From: CAVWTN01 sp963757945 | GTDB lineage: Bacteria > Vulcanimicrobiota > Vulcanimicrobiia > Vulcanimicrobiales > Vulcanimicrobiaceae | Length of the DNA: 64,000 nucleotides | NCBI GenBank assembly: GCA_963757945.1 | Contig: CAVWTN010000002.1 | Coordinates: 1,550,001-1,614,000, forward strand | Reading direction: 5' to 3' | Shown: positions 44,484 through 52,670 of the stretch, piece by piece | How the letters are laid out: every line of letters starts with the position of its first letter | How positions within the stretch are numbered: position 1 is the first letter of the stretch | Position numbers and translations under genes: made by a program | The notes under the pieces: generated by a model | Seen by the model: the letters and a program-made list of their open reading frames with translations, nothing else | Database searches by the model: none | Told to the model about the DNA's origin: nothing

Positions 44484-45707
44484 ATGATTAAAAACGTGAG
44501 AGAGCTTCTTAACAGCTCAGAAAAGCGCCACGAGTATTTTTCTAAATCGGCAAATGCGGCGGATGTCTTGTGGACATCGGGAGATAAACCGCATGGCGTT
44601 GACTTCGGGTACCTGACAACGGGCGAATCATGGAACGTGGTCGACGTGTTCCGTGGGATGCTCCCGAGGTATTATGACGTAAGTAGCCCAGACGGAAACG
44701 GAGTAACGCTTAGGCTTGCGCTAACACTTGTTCTCGATTCGAACATCGCCGGCGTATTGCTGTCCTACGTCGAAGGCGGAATGAAAGATGCGGGTGCGCG
44801 CGCGGCCGTAGAGCGCTTTCTGTGCTGGTTCGCATCGACGCCGCAGATGAACGTAACCCCGGCATATAATCTCATTGAGAGGTTTCCCCGAAGCGCCGAT
44901 CAGATAAAAGCCGAGACAATGGCTTACAGAACTGCTCGCTCGATCCTCGAGATTGAGACGATGGATCGATCATATTACCTAGCAACAGGCTTGCTCCGGC
45001 CTTCAGCTGACGTTTCCGAGATATTGAGGTCCCAAAGTGGAAGCGATGACTTTGAGGCGATCGCGAGACGGGCCGTAGCTGATACTGCGCGACTCGCGCA
45101 CGGTCAGGTTAAAGACTTCTATGCCTTCTTGCTGAAGATAGCGCTGATTTCAGCGCTACGAGGAAAACCACGGGCCTTGGTCGAGAAGATTGATGAACTG
45201 GTCGAGTTCGTCGAACGGCGGTTCTGGCTCGCTGGTCCGCTAGAAGTCGCGGCGGCGATGCTTCAGTTTACAGGGGGCTTGGGGAAGTTCGCAACTATTT
45301 CGGCGACTATGTCCTTCGAGGCAGTGAAAGAGCGCATTACTCGTGCTGCATGGGATCTGGCATACATGCGAACGCCGCAGATGATGCTCTCGACCTCTAC
45401 GCCGCGGCGCACGAATCTCGCGTTTGTTCTTACTGGCGACCGCGATGCAGCCCGGATCATTCGGCTTGCGGAGTTTCGTATGATTCTCGTAACCCAGGGG
45501 AGGTCTTTGCCGTTTGTCGATGCGGACTTCGCGAGTGTGCGCGAGGCCTTTCCCCATAAGGACATTTTTGATCAGGCGTTTTCACGGTTAAAAGCGTTCT
45601 TTGATCGGCGTCGGAGGTCGCGGCCGATCCGGCCGGATACGGATGCGCTCATCGCTGAATTGCACACCGAGCTCAAGGCGTATCTGCGGAAAGATATCGT
45701 CAGATGA
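44484..45707 (+). CDS. Large orphan protein, possible PIN-like nuclease
   Basis: A 407-residue protein starting MIKNVRELLNSSEKRHEYFS. Two segments recall PIN-domain nucleases: TLVLDSNIAGVL near residues 80-91 (Asp and Asn at the first active-site strand) and FVLTGDRDAARI near 313-324 (Thr-x-Asp-Arg-Asp of the third acidic motif). Between them lie about 220 mainly helical residues, which would be a large insertion. The identification is tentative. The gene stands alone between transposon debris and the DUF2075 pseudogene B, which runs towards it. Confidence 0.52.
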   Translation: MIKNVRELLNSSEKRHEYFSKSANAADVLWTSGDKPHGVDFGYLTTGESWNVVDVFRGMLPRYYDVSSPDGNGVTLRLALTLVLDSNIAGVLLSYVEGGMKDAGARAAVERFLCWFASTPQMNVTPAYNLIERFPRSADQIKAETMAYRTARSILEIETMDRSYYLATGLLRPSADVSEILRSQSGSDDFEAIARRAVADTARLAHGQVKDFYAFLLKIALISALRGKPRALVEKIDELVEFVERRFWLAGPLEVAAAMLQFTGGLGKFATISATMSFEAVKERITRAAWDLAYMRTPQMMLSTSTPRRTNLAFVLTGDRDAARIIRLAEFRMILVTQGRSLPFVDADFASVREAFPHKDIFDQAFSRLKAFFDRRRRSRPIRPDTDALIAELHTELKAYLRKDIVR

Positions 45708-45854
45708 ACTTGGCTTCCTCGCACTGCAGTGGTGATATGATCGGCACTGGTGAAACGCCGCCCGAGGTTTTGGTTCGTCCCTTGCGGCGAAAACGGCAAC
45801 TGCGCGAGTCGCGGCTAGGAGCGGAAGGAGCTGCCTTTCCGGAGTGGCTCGCCG

Positions 45855-47624
45855 CAGTTGCGAATTCAGCTGGTTCATCGCTTTTGGAGGGTCGCCTCCG
45901 CAGCGGCGTCGAGTGTCGAAGGTTGCGGGACGCTGTACGGGAAATCGAGTTCGAGGGCTTGGCACGAGAACTCCGTCGCAACTTCGAGCATCTGGCAGCA
46001 CGATTTCAGCGACGACGCGGGTTTGTTATACCAGGGGGCCGGGGCGGAAGCCGCGAGTCGCTTGGAACGCTGTGTTCATTCCGAAAAGCGGGAGGTACTT
46101 CGCCTTCGATGAGCCCAGGAGCCCGAAACGCTTTTCTTCCTCGCCCTCGGAACGAGCGCGGACGTAGCGCTTCGCTTCCTCAAGATCGCGTGTGACATAG
46201 AGACCGAATGATGCGCGCTACATCGATTCGGCGATGGACGCCGCCTCCGAGAGCTGCCCGTCGAGAACATGCTTCACCCAGTCGTGAAGGCCGCCGGCGG
46301 CATGCGATCGCAGCGTCACCTTGAGCTCGAGCGCATCGTCGACGAAGACCTTCTGACCAGCAAACACGGAAGCCACGTGCTGGGGGCAATGGATCGTCCA
46401 ATCGCCGCCGCTTGCCTTTATGGCGTCGCTCCAGAGCCGAAGGCCGCCCTCCTCGCCCAAGTGGATCTCCTGGCCCTCGCCGATCAGCCCGACGAGCATC
46501 GCCCAATCCGGCGTCCTCATGCCGAGCTTCACGAAGTCCTCGTGCTCCGAGAGTGGGTGCCCGCGTTTGCCCATCACGCGTTCGCTATCCCAGGCGCGCT
46601 GTGCCTCATCGTAGACCCAGATGTGTTCGGTCGGCAGTTTCTTTTTGAGGCGCCGCCGTAGCGAACGAGAAAACCATGCACGTCCTGAACGAAGATCCGA
46701 TTCTTGAGGGCGTGTTGGAGGACGTCGACCAGCCGGCCGTTGCCGGAGAGAAACACTGCCGGCCGTTCCGCTTCGTCGTCCGAGAAGCGCGTCAAGTAGA
46801 CGAACTGAAGGCCAACGAGCGTCTTCCCGGCGCCGGGTACGCCGGTGACGAGCGCGAGGTGACGCTCCCCGTTCCTCTGTGCTTGGCCGGCGATGCGCTG
46901 AAGCGATTCCAATGCCTCTGGGATTCCGGCACTCCACGCCCGGCGGATCTGCGGCAGTGGCTCATGTTCAAAGATCCGGCGAGCAGCGGCGACCAATGCC
47001 GGCAGAGGCTCGTAGTCGGCTTCCACCCATTGCGAAATGCTTGCCCGCGCGAGTTCGTGATTGTCCGGCACGGACTGAAGATACGAGGCGAGCGTCTTGC
47101 CTCCAAGGATGGTGACGTTATCGACATCCTGTGCGGGCAGGGACGCATCGTCGAGGGCCAGGATCGGCCGGACGTCGAGCTCGTGCGATCCGGCATGATA
47201 TTCGCGGAGATCGCGCGCATACGCGTCGACTTGATCGACGTCGCTCTGCTCGGCGTACTGCCGGCCTTTGAACTCGATCACATGCGCCGCCGACCCCGTC
47301 AGGAGGGCAACGTCCGGCCGTCGCCCGCGTTCACGCGGCAGTTCGTACTCGAAAACGAGTCCACAGTGCCGCACGCCCGGCCGTTGTTCGACGAGCTCGT
47401 GGCATTCGTGGTAGGACCCTGATAGGATCGGCCCACGCCCGGCTCTGCCCATCGCCGAGCGCCAGATTGAGATCGTAAATCAGCGCCGAGAAGTCCTTTT
47501 GCAAAGCCGCCGGCGTCTCTGCCAGGAACTCATCGATCGTACCGTACCAGCCGCAACCGTTTTTGATTTTGAGTGACTCCTCTTTGAGCTCGTGCGTCGT
47601 TCGGAGCTCCACGTCAGGCGGCAT
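45855..47624 (-). pseudogene. DUF2075 nuclease-helicase, copy B (frameshifts and stops)
   Basis: Nearly full gene in pieces. N-terminus NGCGWYGTIDEFLAETPAAL; frameshift near 47415; then CHELVEQRPGV, RRPDVALLTG and VIEFKGRQYAEQ, a PD-(D/E)XK domain. Walker A is VTGVPGAGKTLVGL and DVHGFLVRYG follows. A second frameshift occurs near 46650. KLPTEHIWVYDEAQRAWD is the Walker B block. A TAG sits near 46222 (after AESM), the frame resumes as FGLYVTRDLEEAKRYVRARSE and LLGSSKAKYLPLFGMNTAFQATRG, then shifts again to WYNKPASSLKSCCQMLEVATEF before ending. DUF2075 proteins couple a nuclease-like domain to a helicase-type ATPase. It overlaps the end of Rad50-like gene B. Confidence 0.87.
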
Positions 47625-50358
47625 GCTCAGCGAGGGCCTTACGAAGGTCGACGGTGACGGCGCCGGTGAGCCCGGTGTAGCGCGAAGCGTCTGCGGTGGC
47701 GATGATGAACTGCATCCTCTCGCGCGAGAGTTCGTCCACGATCGCGAGGAAGCGGCGCAGGCGGGCGGGATCGGTTACTGCTAGCGCATCATCGATCACG
47801 ACGAGTTGTCGCTCGTTGGTCGCGCCCGCAAGGACGTCCGCTAGCGCAAGGCGCGTCGCGAGGTAGATTTGTTCCTTTTCCCCCGCGGAGAGCGTCGATG
47901 CGATCGCAACGATCTCCCCGGTGTCGGCGTCACGAAGGCCGCTTGGCGCGAAGTCCTTACCCACTTCAATCGTCCCGAATTGAGGTCCAGCGATCCGTTC
48001 CAGATAGCTCGACGCCGCGGCTGCGACCGGTGCCAGCACGGCCTCGACCTGCCGCTGCCGTACCTTCTGAAGCGTCTTGTACAGCAATAGAGCCGCTTCA
48101 GCTTGGCGCTCTTCGAGATGCTGCTTCGCCTCGCAGGCCTCGAGACGTTCCTCGGCCTCGGCGAGCCGGCTATAACTGCCTTTTTGCGAGAGCACGTCGA
48201 TGTGCGTGCGAGCCTCCTTCACCGCGAGGAGTGCTTTCGTATAGAGGTCAGCGAGTTCGCCTGCGCTCGCCTGCAAGATATCTCGTTCGGCGCGAGGATC
48301 CACGCCAAACTGCGCAAGGTCCTCGCTTTTTGCCGCGAGAGCGCGGTTCGCTGCGTCCCATTCCAGCGAAAGACGGCTGCGTTGGGCGGCGCGCCCCTCG
48401 TCGTCGAGTCCGTCGCTCTCGAGCGATTCGAGAAGCGCGGCCTTGCCTAGATCTTGGTTCTCAAGCACGCGATCGCGCTCTTCGAGGGATCGTAGGTTGG
48501 CATCTAGGGCGGCAACTGCATCGTTCTTCGCCTTGACTTCCATGGCCGCGGCGTCGACGTCGGCCCGTGCGGCCGATTGTTCGTCGTTGAACGCGGCTCG
48601 CATGGTATCAGCATCGGGAGGCGCATCGCGCCATTCCGGGATGGCCTCTTCAATCGCACTGATGCGCGCGGACAGGCCAGCGATCTCCGCCCGCAAACCC
48701 TCGAGCGTGCGCTTCCCGAGGCGCGTCGCGTACCGCGTCTCGATCTCGGTCAGCTTCTTGTCGAGCTCGATGGCAGCATCAGCGCGGGCTTCGAGCTCCG
48801 GCAGCGAGCGGGCACCAAACCGTTCCAACACCGCGTGGAATGCTCGATTGAGAGCGGCGAGCGCTGAACGGGTGACGGCGGCGACATCCGCGACATCGGC
48901 CGCGTGGACGCGAAAGTGCCCGACGCCGGGCCAGGCGACCACGACCTCCGGCGCTCCCGTGATCGTAAGCGGTCGATCGCGTTTGAGCTTTGCGCGGCCG
49001 ATCGGATCGCCGGCGAGAACGTCAATCTCTCCATCGTGTTCCGGTACGAGCTCGACGGTCATCGCGGAGGCTGCCAGGCGCGCCTCCAGCGTCGCGCGCT
49101 CCGTCGCTTGGGTGCGCAAGGCCTTGAGCTCCTGGCGCGAGGGCGCCGCGATTGCCGCGCGGCGATCCTTGATCTGCTCTAACTCGACGAGATCGGCTTC
49201 CACGTCCGCGGCCATCTCGCGGAGGGCCTCTGCTTCCGTGCGATCGGAGATGTAGCTCTCAGCCATGGTGACGCGCTCGAGGCCGGCAACGACCTCGTCA
49301 CGTCTTGCGATCAGGTGTGAGAGCTTCAGCGACAAGAGCGCCGATTCGTCGGATGTTTTCGCTCGGAGCGCTTCGAGCGTTGCGCGCTCCAACGCCAACG
49401 GATGGCGCTGCGCGGCGAGGAGATCCCGTGCCTGCCGCAGCGAGGAGATCTTTTCGATCGCTTCTACAATCGTGGAGTGCTGGCGACGCAGATCTTCCTC
49501 GACCTTCGCCGCTCGGGACTGCTCACGAAGCGTGTTTTCGTAAGCCGTAGCCGCAGCGCGTAGCGCCTTTAGCTCGCTCTGAGCTCGCGAGAGTGCATTT
49601 TCATGGCTAGCACCCTCCGCCTCGGCGTCCTCGAGTGTTCGCCGTACCTGGTCGAGCTCGGCGACGGCCTTGCGCTGCTGCTCGAATTCGGTTCGTGCCG
49701 CTATCGTGCTTGCCCGGAGCGCCGGAATATTCGCCGAAGCCGTCGACTCGGCGAGCTTCGCCTTTTCGGTGTAGTACAACAGGAAGAGCTTAGCGATCCG
49801 CTCCTCGACGCGCTTTTCTGCGGGCGTCGCGGCGACATTCCCGCCGAGCAGTGCGCGGACCTGATTTGCCGCGCCGGCCGGGAGGGCACCGTACATGGCA
49901 TTGCCGGGAGCCCATAAGACGTGCGCGAGTCCCCAGTGCTTTGTGGGATCGACCACACCCTTGCCGGGCGGCTCGGCGAAGAAGATGCGGCGCAGCGCCT
50001 CGTCTGCGGGCTTCCCCTCAGCAAAAGCCTCGAAGCGGCCGAGCCCGTTGCTATAGATTTCAAGCACGGCGCTCGGCCCGGGCAGAAATGACTTCCGAAG
50101 CCGATAGCGCTTGCCCTCAGCGCGGAACACGATTTCGATCCTCGGGACGAGCTTGCGACCACGCGATATGAAACGCTCCGTTGCAGTTGTGCCGCTTACG
50201 TCATACCGTTCGAGGAGGCCGGCATACAATGCGTCGAGCAGCGTCGATTTCCCAGTCCCGTTCGGTCCGCTGACAATCGTGACGCGCTCTGACGGGTTGA
50301 TCGTGAACGGAGACGCGATCTTCCGGAACCCTTGGACCTGCAGCTGTTCGAGGATCAC
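47614..50358 (-). CDS. Rad50/SbcC-like ATPase, module B
   Basis: A 914-residue SMC-type ATPase starting MILEQLQVQGFRKIASPF. Walker A is GPNGTGKST at 31-39. Near the C-terminus the ABC signature STLSAGEKEQIYLATRLAL and the Walker B/D-loop LVVIDDALAVTDPARL are both canonical, better kept than in module A. Long coiled coils fill the middle and lack a CxxC zinc hook. It shares domain order and size with the module A protein, but the sequences have diverged strongly. Start and nuclease stop overlap as ATGA, so the pair is co-translated. Confidence 0.88.
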   Translation of the reverse strand: MILEQLQVQGFRKIASPFTINPSERVTIVSGPNGTGKSTLLDALYAGLLERYDVSGTTATERFISRGRKLVPRIEIVFRAEGKRYRLRKSFLPGPSAVLEIYSNGLGRFEAFAEGKPADEALRRIFFAEPPGKGVVDPTKHWGLAHVLWAPGNAMYGALPAGAANQVRALLGGNVAATPAEKRVEERIAKLFLLYYTEKAKLAESTASANIPALRASTIAARTEFEQQRKAVAELDQVRRTLEDAEAEGASHENALSRAQSELKALRAAATAYENTLREQSRAAKVEEDLRRQHSTIVEAIEKISSLRQARDLLAAQRHPLALERATLEALRAKTSDESALLSLKLSHLIARRDEVVAGLERVTMAESYISDRTEAEALREMAADVEADLVELEQIKDRRAAIAAPSRQELKALRTQATERATLEARLAASAMTVELVPEHDGEIDVLAGDPIGRAKLKRDRPLTITGAPEVVVAWPGVGHFRVHAADVADVAAVTRSALAALNRAFHAVLERFGARSLPELEARADAAIELDKKLTEIETRYATRLGKRTLEGLRAEIAGLSARISAIEEAIPEWRDAPPDADTMRAAFNDEQSAARADVDAAAMEVKAKNDAVAALDANLRSLEERDRVLENQDLGKAALLESLESDGLDDEGRAAQRSRLSLEWDAANRALAAKSEDLAQFGVDPRAERDILQASAGELADLYTKALLAVKEARTHIDVLSQKGSYSRLAEAEERLEACEAKQHLEERQAEAALLLYKTLQKVRQRQVEAVLAPVAAAASSYLERIAGPQFGTIEVGKDFAPSGLRDADTGEIVAIASTLSAGEKEQIYLATRLALADVLAGATNERQLVVIDDALAVTDPARLRRFLAIVDELSRERMQFIIATADASRYTGLTGAVTVDLRKALAEHAA

Positions 50359-51461
50359 CGCGGCACCTCAGCATCCTTCGCGTACAGACGATAGAGCGTC
50401 ATGAGCGCTTGACTTGCGATCGGGTTCGTTTCGGCGCCGGCGCGGAGTTCGCTCGCGACGTCGCGCAGGACACCGAGCGGGATTTCATCCGTCCACGCGG
50501 AGTCTCCGGGTTCCGGCCGGAGAGCCTCGGTGTCGACGCGTCCCAGGATCGGGAAGCGCGCTCGCACGAGATCGCCCAATCGCTCGATCTCGCCTATCTG
50601 ATCCGGATGGAGCAACCCCGAGAGGCGAACCTCAATTAGCGTACGCTCCGGATTGGGGACACCCTCGACTTCGCGGATGACCGCCTCGAGATCGACCCGG
50701 TCGCGCAGTTCGCGCTCGACGATGTTCCACGCGAGGTACCCGGTCGAGATTTTCTCAATGCTGGGGCGAGCGTCCCCGGGCGCGATCTCGACGATAAGGA
50801 CGTTTCCGGAATCGCGCTCGCCAAACTTCGTTGCTTCGTGCGTGCCGGAGTACGCCATTCGGGCCGACGCCAGGTCCTCATCGATCGAGCCGGTGGAATG
50901 CCAGTGGCCGAGGGCGAGATACGCGAGCCCGCCCCGCTCTGCGGCGTTGCGCGGAATCGGGTAGCATTTTTCGGCAGCTGCGATTCCCTCGACGGTTCCG
51001 TGTGCGAGCCCTATGCGTAAGCCGTCGCCGCCGGCCTCCGCTATCCAGGCCGTGGGATCAACCGACGAGGTTGGGGCGAGCGCTGGGCACGGGTACAGGG
51101 TGACGCCGTCGCCGATGGAAACCGCGTCGCGCTCGTGGGCCAGAACGTGAATGCGTCCGGACCACGCGGGATGTTCCCAAACCGACCCGGGAACGGCCGG
51201 GTCGTGATTGCCTGGAATCAGATAGACGGGCCGGCCGAAGGCGTCCAGGATGTCGGCGACTTGCTGAACGTCGGCCCGGTCGACGCAGTTATCTTCGAAC
51301 GTGTCGCCTGCGACCAAGATCGCATCGATCTTGCGGCTCTTCGCGAGGTAGACGAGCGCTCTCGCGGTCTTGAGCCGCTGGTCGCGCACGACGTGCCCAT
51401 TCTGACCGACGAGGCGCGCGCGCATCCCGATCTGCCAATCCGCCGTGTGCAGTAACCTCAT
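50355..51461 (-). CDS. Mre11/SbcD-like nuclease, module B
   Basis: A 368-residue metallophosphoesterase starting MRLLHTADWQIGM. Motifs: Asp8-x-Gln10 in place of the usual D-x-H, ILVAGDTFEDN, LIPGNHDPA and LALGHWHS. The C-terminus should carry the cap and the ATPase-binding region. The same D-x-Q change is in module A, so it marks a subfamily rather than a random mutation. It is the first gene of the module B operon, about 210 bases from the next plus-strand gene. Confidence 0.87.
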   Translation of the reverse strand: MRLLHTADWQIGMRARLVGQNGHVVRDQRLKTARALVYLAKSRKIDAILVAGDTFEDNCVDRADVQQVADILDAFGRPVYLIPGNHDPAVPGSVWEHPAWSGRIHVLAHERDAVSIGDGVTLYPCPALAPTSSVDPTAWIAEAGGDGLRIGLAHGTVEGIAAAEKCYPIPRNAAERGGLAYLALGHWHSTGSIDEDLASARMAYSGTHEATKFGERDSGNVLIVEIAPGDARPSIEKISTGYLAWNIVERELRDRVDLEAVIREVEGVPNPERTLIEVRLSGLLHPDQIGEIERLGDLVRARFPILGRVDTEALRPEPGDSAWTDEIPLGVLRDVASELRAGAETNPIASQALMTLYRLYAKDAEVPR

Positions 51462-51670
51462 CGATTTTCCCCACTGTCAGTCAACGCGAGCATTATCCCA
51501 CCGAGCCGCGCCAAACGTATGACACCTTAGTTTCGGTGTCGGCGTTCGAAATTGGGTTCATGAGCTGCGTCGCGCCTCGCGTGCGCCAGCGGAGCGCAGG
51601 GCCGATTGGGTAGCTCGCTCTGATTGCTCAGTCACACGGCGTAAGCCTTGTAGCGCACATTGACGGCCTA

Positions 51671-52297
51671 ATGGCAAGCGAGGCTGCGGCGTATCGGAGT
51701 GAGCGGATGCTCAGGCTGCGCAACTACGGCGCACCCCGCGACGTCGTTGGTAGTGCAAGCAATGCTGGACGACCGGCGCGACCGGCCATTTTTGATGGGA
51801 AGGCCATCACGGGTGCAGTCGAGCGTGCGCTGCGCCAGTGTGCGCGAAGGCGCTTTGTTGTAACCATCCTAAAGGACGGCAACCTGCTCGCCGATGGAAC
51901 AGCCGAGATGCGTAACCAACCGCTCGTTTTTCTTGAGGCCGTAACGACTGCCGTCTTCGTGGAAAGCCGTATCCCTTACAGCTGGGCGTGCCACCGTCGA
52001 CCCGATCGCTCGTTCATCATACGAGGGCGGCAGTTCCACCTGTGCGCGCGCTGCACTGGACTCATGATCGGTTTACTTTTGGCGCCGGTCCCAATATTGC
52101 TAGGCGCGGCATTGGTCCCGTTCGCATGCGCCGCCACCGCCGCGCTCCTAATCGACGGCGTCACCCAATATGCGAAATTGAGGACATCGACGAATATTCT
52201 TCGTTTCGGGACTGGCGTGGCCACAAGCGCATCTCTTTTTGCTGTGCTAATCTCCGCTGTCTTTCATGTTATGGGGCATGTCATTGGGATCGTCTAG
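51671..52297 (+). CDS. DUF2085-like membrane protein
   Basis: The C-terminal two thirds fit DUF2085: ACHRRPDRSFIIRG, then FHLCARCTGLMIG, followed by three hydrophobic helices (about 130-205) and a short tail. The paired Cys/His pattern suggests a bound metal next to the membrane. The first about 79 residues from the 51671 ATG look weak; an ATG at 51908 (MRNQPLVFLEAV) is a likely alternative start. Function of the family is unknown. It is the first of three co-directional genes leading into the helicase. Confidence 0.62.
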   Translation: MASEAAAYRSERMLRLRNYGAPRDVVGSASNAGRPARPAIFDGKAITGAVERALRQCARRRFVVTILKDGNLLADGTAEMRNQPLVFLEAVTTAVFVESRIPYSWACHRRPDRSFIIRGRQFHLCARCTGLMIGLLLAPVPILLGAALVPFACAATAALLIDGVTQYAKLRTSTNILRFGTGVATSASLFAVLISAVFHVMGHVIGIV

Positions 52298-52646
52298 ACT
52301 ATTGACCTTACGCTACGAGGCCTCGCCAACTGGGCAACAATTCAAGAACAGCGTTCTAATCTTCCTCACCGGCCAAGGTTGGCGAATCCTGAGCGAGTCT
52401 GTTCAGCCTGGTCACAAGAAAGGAGGCGAAGCCTGTTGCCTCGCCTTCATATGCCTGCCACTCGGCTTCGCGGCTGGGCGAACCCCCGATGTCGTTCTAG
52501 TGAATCTCGCAAACGACAATCCACCGCCAACGATCGGCGAGCACACTCATAGCCCGCAAGATCTTGATATGGATCGGTCATTCTGCGTACTCTGCGAGGC
52601 GATTCTATCCCCTTCGGAAGTAAGAATGGCCAAATACGGTCGATGA
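52266..52646 (+). CDS. Small protein with hydrophobic segment and CxxC
   Basis: A 126-residue product overlapping the end of the DUF2085-like gene. Segment LTGQGWRILSESVQPGHKKGGEACCLAFICLPLGFAAGR reads as a small globular front followed by one hydrophobic stretch; the end has SFCVLCEAILSP, a possible half zinc site. The first about 15 residues may not be translated, since a TTG near 52302 would start at LTLRYEASP. Not assigned to a family. Confidence 0.52.
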   Translation: MLWGMSLGSSRLLTLRYEASPTGQQFKNSVLIFLTGQGWRILSESVQPGHKKGGEACCLAFICLPLGFAAGRTPDVVLVNLANDNPPPTIGEHTHSPQDLDMDRSFCVLCEAILSPSEVRMAKYGR

Positions 52647-52670
52647 AAGGCACACGGGCTCGCTACTTGG

